Shown here piece after piece: positions 1 to 7,394 of a DNA stretch of 10,571 nt. The stretch comes from DASTCC01 sp035711465 (GTDB lineage: Bacteria; Acidobacteriota; Vicinamibacteria; Vicinamibacterales; SCN-69-37): assembly GCA_035711465.1 (NCBI GenBank), contig DASTCC010000166.1, positions 1-10,571 on the forward strand, read 5' to 3'. The notes beneath the pieces are model-generated. The model was not told the origin of the DNA, made no database searches, and saw nothing but the letters and a program-made list of their open reading frames with translations. Position 1 is the stretch's first letter. Every line of letters begins with the position of its first letter. The position numbers and the translations under genes are program-made.

Positions 1-530
1 AGGAGGGAAAGGAGATCGGGGCGGACGGTATCCCGCCCGACAAGCCCCTCGACGATGACACCGGAAAATGCCAAGCCCTGAAAGGCGGCACCAGCGGCCG
101 CAATTGCCATCCGTCGCGCACTGAGGCCCGTGCCGGCAACGGCGCCAATTCCCAGCACAAATGCGACGGCAGTCATCGTCGACACTTGAAACGTCGCGTT
201 GATGATCGGCCACCGCAGTTCGGTAACGCGCGTGAACGCGACCCCCGCTGCGGCCACTGCATAGAACCAAATGACCGAGGAGGGTACGTGTCGAAGGTGC
301 CGGATAATTCGCAGCGCCAGCACGGGCAGCGCGGCAAGGAATATCGCGTGGACCAGCAGAAAGGTTCGTCCGAACCGTGAAGTCCACGGAGCGAGCGCGA
401 TGACTGCGAGAAAGAGAAGGACGTCGAATCCAGGAGACCGATGCGATCGATCAGAGCGTAGAACCTGAATCGTGGCAGAGGCGATGAACAGCCAGGCGAG
501 TGCGGATACGAGCCAGGCCGTAAACCTCAT
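1..530 (-). CDS. Polytopic membrane protein of unknown family, 3' end cut by window edge
   Basis: Reading the minus strand from the ATG at 530 gives an open frame of 176 codons that runs off the window without a stop, so the C-terminus is missing. It begins MRFTAWLVSALAWLF and shows about six hydrophobic stretches, near residues 4-20, 36-48, 56-73, 85-101, 114-133 and 139-161, linked by short arginine-rich loops such as RIIRHLRH (74-81). It is therefore an inner-membrane protein. The start overlaps the stop of the upstream thioredoxin-like gene in an ATGA arrangement (527-530), which suggests translational coupling and membership of the same operon as the fulvocin-C-like precursor. I do not recognise the family. 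No CxxC pair or VKOR-type cysteine pattern is visible in the part present. A multi-helix sensor whose signalling domain lies beyond the edge, an immunity protein or an export component are all possible. The open frame is firm; the role is unknown. Confidence 0.75.
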   Translation of the reverse strand, partial: MRFTAWLVSALAWLFIASATIQVLRSDRSHRSPGFDVLLFLAVIALAPWTSRFGRTFLLVHAIFLAALPVLALRIIRHLRHVPSSVIWFYAVAAAGVAFTRVTELRWPIINATFQVSTMTAVAFVLGIGAVAGTGLSARRMAIAAAGAAFQGLAFSGVIVEGLVGRDTVRPDLLSL

Positions 531-1081
531 GGAGTTCGCTCGCCGGCAAGGCGTCGAACCAATGCCGCGCCTTCCTGGAACAACTCAGGTCGGTCGCCTC
601 GCTCGATTGACAACAGAACTCGCCCGGTTCTCGACACGATGACGAGCGTCGGGACTGTCTCCAGGCGCAAGTGGCGTTGGCTGCGGCCTACTATTTCGTC
701 TCGACTAAAGCCGAGCGACTCGCCGAAATCGATTTGATCGGGTCCGGTGCCGGCAACGGCAATCAACCGCCTTTGAAATTCTGGCGAGGACTTGGTTGCT
801 GTCACGACATCCGCGACCAGCGGCCTCACTTTCTGACACACCTGACAAGTGCTTCGCGCGAATACGATCAGCGTGTACGTGCTCCCTTCGTACACATCCG
901 GCGCAACGTCGATGACGCTGTTGACCGGATAGCTACCAGTCGTCTCCGCGCGAAGCCCCAACCTAATCAGTACAGCGGGTAGAAACAGGACCACCACCGT
1001 GAGCAGAACGAGCCCAGCCGAAATCCAGGGCAACCATTGCAGCAAGCGATCGGCTGGGCTTTGTCGACGCGTTCCGTTCAC
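527..1081 (-). CDS. Membrane-anchored thioredoxin-fold protein (CQVC active site)
   Basis: The 184-residue protein has a short basic N-terminus, one strong transmembrane helix at about residues 17-40, then a periplasmic domain with thioredoxin-fold features. These are a beta strand LIVFA followed by the redox motif C79-Q-V-C82, and the cis-proline signature TVPTLV (P144) ahead of the last strands. Members of this superfamily reduce, oxidise or isomerise disulfides outside the cytoplasm. The GTG start at 1081 is chosen because a GAGG Shine-Dalgarno sits 5 bases upstream (1087-1090); no ATG fits as well. The gene lies 27 bp downstream of a precursor with an eight-cysteine C-terminus and overlaps the next membrane gene by 4 bp, so the natural inference is that it handles that precursor's disulfides. 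The CQVC dipeptide does not match the classic CGPC or CPHC types, so whether it is an oxidant or a reductant cannot be read from sequence. Confidence 0.85.
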   Translation of the reverse strand: MNGTRRQSPADRLLQWLPWISAGLVLLTVVVLFLPAVLIRLGLRAETTGSYPVNSVIDVAPDVYEGSTYTLIVFARSTCQVCQKVRPLVADVVTATKSSPEFQRRLIAVAGTGPDQIDFGESLGFSRDEIVGRSQRHLRLETVPTLVIVSRTGRVLLSIERGDRPELFQEGAALVRRLAGERTP

Positions 1082-1089
1082 GTCTACCT

Positions 1090-1105
1090 CGCGGTTAAGA
1101 CCGCG
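1090..1105 (-). promoter_or_regulatory. Perfect hairpin abutting the thioredoxin-like gene's ribosome binding site
   Basis: In the 27 bp gap between the precursor stop and the thioredoxin-like start there is a perfect inverted repeat, 6 bp stem CGCGGT/ACCGCG with loop CTTA on the transcribed strand. Its 3' arm shares its last base with the GAGG Shine-Dalgarno (1087-1090). In mRNA it could restrict ribosome access or protect the upstream message, making more precursor than enzyme. It has no T-tract, so it is not a normal terminator. The structure is seen; the function is inferred. Confidence 0.35.
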
Positions 1106-1108
1106 TCC

Positions 1109-1810
1109 TCAAGCCTGGACCCGGCACGTGCCATCGCACGTCTGGTTCCAAAACCATCCGCACGCCGGCCATTCATCGTCGACGGAACAGCCTGACCCGG
1201 TCGAACAAGAATTCGTGTACGAGTCGCAGCCAAAATCCTGCGCGCAATCGCAATCGTCGCCACCACCCGCCAGCACGACGACCCAGCCGCGCACCTTGTT
1301 CGCGAACTTGTGCGACAGCGGCTCGATGCTCGCGAACGTCCCGTCGGCAGGCCCGAGACGATACAACAGCGACCGCGCCTCTTCACGTCCGATCAGCGCC
1401 TCGATCTGCTCGGAGAGCATCCGCGTCTGCGCCTGCAGCGTCTTCGACGCCGACGCCGAGAACGCCTCCGCGGTTGCCAGCGCCATCGCCGCGCGAATCG
1501 ACGTCACCGCGGCGTCGTCGAGCGACGGATGCGCGTCGAGATACTCCGCCAGATGACGCCGCCACACCGTCGCGCGCTTCTCCGGCGTCAACGCGCGCAT
1601 GATTTCCTTGCGGTACATCAACGGATAACTCTCGATGCGCGTCGCCGCCTGGTCCAGATCGGCCGACGTCAACGACGTCGTCCAGGTCCGGGCAGCGCTT
1701 TCCGCGCTGGGCTCGGTCACGGCTTGCACGAGAATGGTTTCGGCGGGGAGCGCGATGACGAGCGCGATTGTACACAGGACAACACGTTGTCTGATCTTCG
1801 TTGGAGTCAC
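1109..1810 (-). CDS. Fulvocin-C-related secreted cysteine-rich precursor
   Basis: The 233-residue product has a signal-peptide-like N-terminus (basic MTPTKIRQR, hydrophobic 10-22), a helical charged middle (about 35-175), and then a glycine run G182-G184 followed by a 49-residue tail with eight cysteines at 187, 189, 195, 202, 208, 217, 225 and 229. The CxC start, even spacing, aromatic-rich stretch before C225 and total of eight cysteines resemble fulvocin C, a Myxococcus fulvus peptide of about 45 residues, and the larger fulvocin-C-related proteins known from other bacteria. The comparison is from memory. The GTG start at 1810 is supported by a GAGGTG site 5 bases upstream and by the signal peptide that begins there. 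A strong promoter candidate lies about 70 bp upstream. The genes downstream code for a tethered thioredoxin-fold protein and a membrane protein. A secreted, disulfide-bonded antimicrobial or signalling peptide is plausible; bacteriocin activity is not shown. Confidence 0.8.
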   Translation of the reverse strand: MTPTKIRQRVVLCTIALVIALPAETILVQAVTEPSAESAARTWTTSLTSADLDQAATRIESYPLMYRKEIMRALTPEKRATVWRRHLAEYLDAHPSLDDAAVTSIRAAMALATAEAFSASASKTLQAQTRMLSEQIEALIGREEARSLLYRLGPADGTFASIEPLSHKFANKVRGWVVVLAGGGDDCDCAQDFGCDSYTNSCSTGSGCSVDDEWPACGWFWNQTCDGTCRVQA

Positions 1811-1880
1811 GATTGCACCTCATGAGCGGAGCTGGACGCGCAGAGGATTCCGAGCGTCGATGGGGGTTAGGAGCAAGCGG

Positions 1881-1909
1881 ACTCTAACGACGCCCCACCG
1901 CTTTTTCAA
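1881..1909 (-). promoter_or_regulatory. Predicted sigma-70 promoter for the fulvocin-like operon
   Basis: On the minus strand a -35 box TTGAAA (1904-1909; 5 of 6 consensus) is followed after exactly 17 bp by TAGAGT (1881-1886; 4 of 6). Transcription would start near 1874, giving a leader of roughly 60 bases before the GTG at 1810. The site lies just downstream of the probable lolD terminator, which fits an independently transcribed module. Confidence 0.45.
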
Positions 1910-1924
1910 CGACAGGTATTGAAA

Positions 1925-1946
1925 TCGGGGCGCGTCGGCGCCCCGG
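1925..1946 (-). terminator. Probable intrinsic terminator after lolD
   Basis: A GC-only hairpin with an 8 bp stem (1926-1933 and 1938-1945, loop of 4) lies 50-70 bp after the lolD stop. On the minus strand it is followed by ATTTCAAT, a weak T-rich tail, whereas the plus-strand side has none, so termination of the lolC-lolD transcript is the likely role. The short T-tract means efficiency may be partial. Confidence 0.5.
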
Positions 1947-1995
1947 GAATCGTCCGGATGCGTGCGAAAGTGACGTTCGTGTTCGCTAGAGTCCG

Positions 1996-2691
1996 TTAGG
2001 ACGTCACGCGGTAGCGCCCATCGGGCACCAGATGGCCGTTCTCGAGGCGCAGCACCCGATCGCAGAGCCCGGCGAGCACCGGGTTGTGGGTAACGATGAT
2101 CGACGTCAAATGATGCTCGCGGTGCATCTCGCGCACCAGGGCGTGGAGATCCGCCGCGGTGCCCTCGTCCAGGTTGCCGGTCGGCTCGTCCGCGAGGAGG
2201 AGCGCGGGGTGGCAGACGAGCGCACGCGCCACCGCGACCCGCTGCTGCTCGCCGCCGGACAGCGCGCCAGGTTTGTGATCGGCCCGATCCGAGAGGCCGA
2301 CGCGGGCCAGCAGCGCCCGGGCCTGCGTTGCGCGATCGGCCGCCGCCCGGCCGCCGATGCGCAGCGGCATCTCGACGTTCTCGAGCGCGCTGAACTCCGG
2401 CAGCAGGTGATGGAACTGGAACACGAACCCGACCTGCTGATTCCGGAACGCCACCCGGGCCTCGTCGTCCATCCGATCGATGTCGGCGTCGCCGATCCGG
2501 AGCGTGCCGGCTTCGAACGCATCCAGGCCGCCAAGGACGTGCAGGAGCGTACTCTTGCCGACACCAGAGGCGCCGACGATCGCGAGCATCTCGCCCCGCT
2601 CGACCGACAGATCGAGCCCGCGCAGCACCGGCAGCGGCCCGGATTGCCGCGGGTAGGACTTGACGAGACCCGAAGCGGTGACGAACGGCAT
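1996..2691 (-). CDS. lolD: Lipoprotein-releasing system ATP-binding protein LolD
   Basis: This 231-residue ABC ATPase powers release of lipoproteins from the inner membrane to the periplasmic carrier. All ATPase elements are present and in order: Walker A GASGVGKST (40-48), Q-loop Q92 in FVFQFHHLLPEF, signature LSGGEQQ (144-150), Walker B ALLLADEP with catalytic E169, the D-loop following, and H-loop H202 in VTHN. The FQFHHLLPEF stretch and the length are typical of LolD within the wider MacB/FtsE/LolD group. The gene begins 2 bp after the lolC stop, so the two are co-transcribed and assemble into one transporter. A GAGGA site lies inside the lolC end about 10 bases before the ATG. The start MPFVTASGLVKSY fits the family. 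The main alternative is another MacB-type exporter ATPase, but the permease next to it argues for LolD. Confidence 0.93.
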   Translation of the reverse strand: MPFVTASGLVKSYPRQSGPLPVLRGLDLSVERGEMLAIVGASGVGKSTLLHVLGGLDAFEAGTLRIGDADIDRMDDEARVAFRNQQVGFVFQFHHLLPEFSALENVEMPLRIGGRAAADRATQARALLARVGLSDRADHKPGALSGGEQQRVAVARALVCHPALLLADEPTGNLDEGTAADLHALVREMHREHHLTSIIVTHNPVLAGLCDRVLRLENGHLVPDGRYRVTS

Positions 2692-2693
2692 CG

Positions 2694-3923
2694 CTACTGG
2701 TTCCTCAAGGCCTCGGCCGGATCGATCCGGCTCGCCTGCCGCGCCGGGTAGATCGTCGCGACGAAACAGATCATCGTCGCCGAGAGAAACACGATGAGGA
2801 CGTCGAGCGGCTGCAGCCGGAACGGCAGATAGGTGATCTGGTAGACGTCCGACGGCAGCTTGATGATCTGGTAGTGGTCGGCGATGCGCGCGACGACGAT
2901 GCCGAGGATCGTGCCGGCGGTGGTGCCGACCAGACCGATGGCCAGCCCCTGCATCATGAAGATGCGACGAATCGCGCGCGCCGGCGCGCCCATCGTCCGC
3001 AGGATGGCGATGTCGCGGTTCTTCTCCATCACCATCAGCACCAGCGAGGCGATGATGTTCAGCGCCGCGACCATGATGATCAGGCCGATGGTGAACGAGA
3101 TCGCGACCTTCTCCAGCCAGAGCGCCGAGTAGAGCGACCGGTTGAGCTCCGTCCAGTCCTGCACGAAGTAACTCGGCCCGAGCGCGTCCTGCATCTGGTC
3201 GCGGATCGCCGCCGATCGATCGCGATCGGCAAGCTTGAGCTGGATGATGTCCGGCCCCTCGCGCCCGAGCATCGCCGCCGCGCTCTCGAGCGACACGAAG
3301 GCCTGATTGGCGTCGGTGCTCTCGAACCCGAACTGCACGAGCGCGACGACGGTGAACGGGCGCCGCTTGGGCATCATGCCGGCCGCCGTCAACGTGCCGG
3401 CGGTGCTCAGCACCGTGACCGGATCGCCGATCTTCAGGCCGCCCAGCTTCTGCGCCAGCCCGGCGCCCAGCACGATGCCGTCGAGCGACTCCTCCGGGCG
3501 GTTGAGCAGCGCCGCGAGCGATCCGGCTTTCACGGCGTCGCCGATGTCGGTGATTTCCGCTTCACGGGCCGGATCGATGCCCTTGAGCAGAACGGGCGCG
3601 ACACCGCCCGGCACGCTCAACAGCGCCTCGCCGCGAATCGCCGGCGCGGCGCCGACGACGCCGTCGAAGCCGCGCAGCCGCTGGATCTCCTGATTGAGGT
3701 CATCGAACGCGCCGCCGACGCGGTAGACGTAGACGTGCGCCTCCGAGCCCAGAATGCGATCGCGCAGCTCGCCCTGCACGCCGGTCATCAACGCGAGCGC
3801 GACGATCACGGCCATCACGCCGACGCCGACGCCGAGCACCGACACCGCGGTGATCAGCGAGATGAACGCCTGCTTGCGACGCGCGGTGAGATACCGGCGG
3901 GCGACGAACCACTCAAAGGACAT
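2694..3923 (-). CDS. lolC: Lipoprotein-releasing system permease LolC/LolE family
   Basis: The 409-residue permease has the standard LolC/LolE/FtsX plan: a cytoplasmic MSFEWFVARRYLTARRKQ leader, a first helix at about 20-47, a large periplasmic domain (about 50-265), and three C-terminal helices near 270-300, 320-347 and 372-395, ending with the motif PARQASRIDPAEALR. Within the family this domain binds lipoproteins and opens the complex using ATP hydrolysed by LolD. Only one permease gene is present here, so the complex may be a homodimer or pair with a gene elsewhere; I cannot tell LolC from LolE or the single-gene form. The ATG at 3923 is fixed by homology of the first residues. No Shine-Dalgarno precedes it: the microrepeat array of the lysS-lolC gap runs into the start codon itself. 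Coupled with lolD (2 bp gap). Confidence 0.92.
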   Translation of the reverse strand: MSFEWFVARRYLTARRKQAFISLITAVSVLGVGVGVMAVIVALALMTGVQGELRDRILGSEAHVYVYRVGGAFDDLNQEIQRLRGFDGVVGAAPAIRGEALLSVPGGVAPVLLKGIDPAREAEITDIGDAVKAGSLAALLNRPEESLDGIVLGAGLAQKLGGLKIGDPVTVLSTAGTLTAAGMMPKRRPFTVVALVQFGFESTDANQAFVSLESAAAMLGREGPDIIQLKLADRDRSAAIRDQMQDALGPSYFVQDWTELNRSLYSALWLEKVAISFTIGLIIMVAALNIIASLVLMVMEKNRDIAILRTMGAPARAIRRIFMMQGLAIGLVGTTAGTILGIVVARIADHYQIIKLPSDVYQITYLPFRLQPLDVLIVFLSATMICFVATIYPARQASRIDPAEALRNQ

Positions 3924-3992
3924 CGGGGAATCGCGCGATCGGGGGATCAGGGAATCGCCGATCGGGGGATCGCGGAATCGGGGAATCGGCTC
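3922..3992. repeat. Octamer microrepeat array, lolC-proximal arm
   Basis: Nine consecutive units of about 8 bp fill this stretch, consensus ATCGGGGA on the plus strand (variants ATCGGGGG, ATCGCGGA, ATCAGGGA; one unit is 7 bp). The first unit overlaps the lolC start codon. The array is the left arm of a long imperfect palindrome whose right arm is at 4051-4119. It is not coding. Confidence 0.85.
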
Positions 3993-4011
3993 GCACGCTG
4001 CTCAATAGCTT

Positions 4012-4028
4012 ACCGGTTCTCTGCCGGT
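4012..4028 (-). other. Small hairpin at the centre of the lysS-lolC palindrome
   Basis: ACCGG (4012-4016) and CCGGT (4024-4028) form a 5 bp stem with a 7-base loop. Its midpoint, 4020, lies within about 5 bp of the midpoint of the surrounding octamer palindrome, so it would cap the larger stem. There is no T-tract. Apart from this hairpin, 3993-4050 holds nothing recognisable. Confidence 0.4.
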
Positions 4029-4050
4029 CACGCTCTTGTGGCCCCCACTT

Positions 4051-4115
4051 CGATTGCCCGATTCGGCGATTCGTCGATCGGCGAATCCCCGATCGCGCGT
4101 TTCTCCGATTGCCGA

Positions 4116-4119
<4 letters not shown>
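4051..4119. repeat. Octamer microrepeat array, lysS-proximal arm
   Basis: Nine units of 7-8 bp starting CGATTGCC or CGATTCGG on the plus strand, which is the reverse complement of the consensus in the left arm. The last unit contains the TAA stop of lysS. Aligned with 3922-3992 on the opposite strand, the units match one for one apart from a single extra octamer (3946-3953) in the left arm. The best-conserved block is 3932-3964 against 4075-4099. Confidence 0.8.
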
Positions 4120-5612
<1,493 letters not shown>

Positions 5613-5615
5613 GGG

Positions 5616-6047
5616 TCACTGACTCTCGGACGGGTCGGCGATCGATCGCCGGATGGCGTCGAGCACGCCGTTGACGAACGGCACCGCCGCCGGGCCGCTG
5701 AAGGTGCGGGCGAGCTCGATCGCCTCGTCGATCACGATCGCCGCCGGCGTCTCCGGCTCGTGCCGGAGCTCCCAGGTCGCCATCCGCACGACGAGGCGGT
5801 CGATCACCGCAAGCCGATCGAGCCGCCAGTTCTTGAGGTGAGGCTCGATCGCCGCGTCGAGCGCCGCGACCTCGCTCACCGTGCCGCGCACGAGGGCGGC
5901 GGCGAAGGCCCGCTGCGTCTCGTCGAGGTCCGGGTGGTGCTCGCGGATCGTCGCCGCGATCGCCTCGGCCGGCTCGGCGCGCCCGACTTCCCAGAAGTAC
6001 AGCGCCTGCAGCGCCGCTTCGCGCGCCTGGTGCCGCGCGGTCTTCAC
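5616..6047 (-). CDS. nusB: Transcription antitermination factor NusB
   Basis: The 143-residue all-helical protein opens KTARHQAREAALQALYFWE, the basic box-A RNA-binding helix typical of NusB, and closes with FVNGVLDAIRR, the family's C-terminal signature; a middle AAIVIDEAIELAR stretch is also characteristic. With NusE it binds box A RNA and supports antitermination in rRNA operons. The GTG at 6047 is chosen because it overlaps the ribH stop as GTGA (6044-6047) and places the conserved helix at the N-terminus; a longer in-frame reading starting further upstream would lie inside ribH and reads as arginine/glycine-rich shadow sequence. The ribH-nusB pair is widespread in bacteria. The gene ends 3 bp before lysS. 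Confidence 0.95.
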   Translation of the reverse strand: MKTARHQAREAALQALYFWEVGRAEPAEAIAATIREHHPDLDETQRAFAAALVRGTVSEVAALDAAIEPHLKNWRLDRLAVIDRLVVRMATWELRHEPETPAAIVIDEAIELARTFSGPAAVPFVNGVLDAIRRSIADPSESQ

Positions 6048-6499
6048 GGCGACCCCGCCGGCGGCCGTGCCGCGTCGATGCGCGCGTACAGTTCCGCCAT
6101 CTCGAACGCGGCGATCGCGGCCTCGCGGCCTTTGTTGGCCGGCCCATCCGCCGCCCGCGCCAACGCTTCCTCCGCCGTGTTCGTCGTCAGCACCCCGAAC
6201 GCGATCGGCACGCCGGTCTCCTGCGCGGCCCGCATGATCCCGTGCGCGGCCGCCTGGGCGATGTAGTCGAAGTGCGGCGTCTCGCCCTTGATCAGACAAC
6301 CGAGACACACCACCGCGCTCCACTGCCCCGTCCGCGCCACCCGCGCCGCCGCCTGCGCCAGCTCGTACGCGCCCGGCACGGTCAGCGTCGTGATCTCACC
6401 GTCGCTCACGCCCCGCTCGACGAGCACCGCACGCGCCCCGGCTTCGAGCCGCGCGGTCACGAAGTCGTGGTACTGGGAGACGATTAGGGCAATGCGCAT
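6044..6499 (-). CDS. ribH: 6,7-dimethyl-8-ribityllumazine synthase
   Basis: This 151-residue enzyme condenses 5-amino-6-ribitylaminouracil with 3,4-dihydroxybutanone phosphate, the penultimate step of riboflavin synthesis, usually as a pentamer or 60-subunit shell. Family motifs are seen in order: IALIVSQYHDFVT (3-15) at the substrate pocket, VPGAYELA (41-48), GCLIKGETPHFDYI (67-80) with the catalytic histidine H76, FGVLTTNT (101-108) and NKGREAA (122-128). The ATG at 6499 puts the first strand where the family has it, but no Shine-Dalgarno is visible because the heptamer array ends right at the start codon. No FMN riboswitch is recognisable upstream. The stop overlaps the nusB GTG by 4 bp. 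Other rib genes are not in the window. Confidence 0.96.
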   Translation of the reverse strand: MRIALIVSQYHDFVTARLEAGARAVLVERGVSDGEITTLTVPGAYELAQAAARVARTGQWSAVVCLGCLIKGETPHFDYIAQAAAHGIMRAAQETGVPIAFGVLTTNTAEEALARAADGPANKGREAAIAAFEMAELYARIDAARPPAGSP

Positions 6500-6500
6500 G

Positions 6501-6591
6501 GCTCGGGATTCGGGACTTGGGACTCGGGGCTCCGAAGTTCTGAGTTCTAAGTTCTGAGCTCTGAGTTTTCAGTGTTCAGTCTTGAGTTTCC
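6501..6591. repeat. Heptamer microrepeat array between enoyl-CoA hydratase and ribH genes
   Basis: Thirteen consecutive 7 bp units run without a single phase slip from 1 bp beyond the ribH ATG to 5 bp short of the upstream gene's stop codon. Four units are variants of ACTCGGG (6501-6528), one is transitional (GCTCCGA, 6529-6535), and eight are variants of AGTTCTG (6536-6591). Most units share the frame A-x-T. There are no spacers and no coding potential of note. The array lies in both genes' untranslated space. Confidence 0.9.
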
Positions 6592-6596
6592 AGGAC

Positions 6597-7379
6597 CTAC
6601 CGTCCCTTGAACTCCGGCTTCCGCTTCTCGAGGAAAGCGCGCGTGCCTTCGCGCATGTCTTCGGTCGTCGACACCAGGCCGAACAACGTCGCCTCGTAAT
6701 CCTGGGCGTCGTCGAACGACATCTCGAGGCCGCTGCCCACGGCTTCGAGAATGTAGCGCACGGCGATCGGCGGCTTCGAGGCCAGCGTGTGGGCGAGCGC
6801 ACGGGCTTCGTTCGAGAGATCCGCGGCCGGCACGACGCGGTTGACGAGGCCGATGCGCCAGGCCTCCTCGGCCGAAATCTGGGCGCCGGTCAGCAGCAGT
6901 TCGGTGGCACGGCCGCGGCCGACGAGGCGCGGAAGACGCTGCGATCCGGCATAGCCCGGCAGCAGGCCGAGATTGATCTCGGGCTGGCCGAATTTCGCCG
7001 TGTCGGCGGCGAGGCGAATCGTGCAGGCCATGGCCAGCTCGCACCCGCCGCCGAGCGCGAAGCCGTTGACAGCCGCGACCACCGGCTTGCCGAGCCGCTC
7101 GATGCGATCGAAGAGCGCCTGCCCGTGCCGCGCGTGCTCGCGGCCGCTCACCGGCGTCTGCACGGCGAGCTCGTTGATGTCCGCGCCGGCGACGAACGAC
7201 TTCTCGCCCGCGCCGGTGAGCACGATCGCGCGCACCGACTCGTCGAGCCTGGCTTCCTCGATCACCTGCGACAGCTCGAGCAGCGTCGCCGCGTTCAACG
7301 CGTTGAGCACCTTCGGACGGTTGAGCGTGACGATCAGAATCGCGGCATCGCGTTCGACGAGCAGGTTTTCGTAGGCCAT
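6597..7379 (-). CDS. Enoyl-CoA hydratase/isomerase (crotonase) family protein
   Basis: The 260-residue protein is a full-length crotonase with both catalytic glutamates: E114 in GGGCELAMAC and E134 in FGQPEINLGLLPGYAGSQRL. The oxyanion-hole segments are SFVAGADI (61-68) and ALGGGCE (109-114). Such enzymes add water across 2,3-enoyl-CoA, as in fatty acid beta-oxidation or butyrate-type pathways. Having both glutamates argues for true hydratase activity rather than an isomerase-only member; the acyl chain preferred cannot be told from sequence. No thiolase or dehydrogenase partner is adjacent. A TATAAT box at 7389-7394 lies 9 bases before the ATG, so the mRNA probably starts at or within a few bases of the start codon. 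The C-terminal KRKPEFKGR is the usual family ending. Confidence 0.93.
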   Translation of the reverse strand: MAYENLLVERDAAILIVTLNRPKVLNALNAATLLELSQVIEEARLDESVRAIVLTGAGEKSFVAGADINELAVQTPVSGREHARHGQALFDRIERLGKPVVAAVNGFALGGGCELAMACTIRLAADTAKFGQPEINLGLLPGYAGSQRLPRLVGRGRATELLLTGAQISAEEAWRIGLVNRVVPAADLSNEARALAHTLASKPPIAVRYILEAVGSGLEMSFDDAQDYEATLFGLVSTTEDMREGTRAFLEKRKPEFKGR

Positions 7380-7388
7380 AACCGGGCG

Positions 7389-7394
7389 ATTATA
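7389..7394 (-). promoter_or_regulatory. Consensus -10 box (TATAAT) for a possible leaderless transcript
   Basis: A perfect TATAAT on the minus strand is followed by nine bases and then the ATG of the enoyl-CoA hydratase gene. Start sites usually lie about 7 bases past the -10, which puts the mRNA 5' end at or just before the start codon. The box contains the TAA stop of the VanZ-like gene. No convincing -35 is found 16-18 bp upstream, where the sequence is GC-only. Confidence 0.5.

Noticed and set aside
1878..1995. 9 bp inverted repeat (1878-1886 and 1987-1995) flanking the lolD terminator
   Set aside because: Arms are short and 100 bp apart, one contains the proposed -10 box, and a chance match of this size cannot be excluded.
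3211..3230. 20 bp inverted repeat rich in CGATCG, and a similar 16 bp palindrome at 5636-5651
   Set aside because: Both are inside conserved coding sequence (lolC and nusB), where GATCG-type words are frequent from arginine, aspartate and isoleucine codons in GC-rich DNA.
6500..6596. FMN riboswitch upstream of ribH
   Set aside because: The gap is entirely a heptamer array, and no RFN element pattern can be recognised in about 97 bp.
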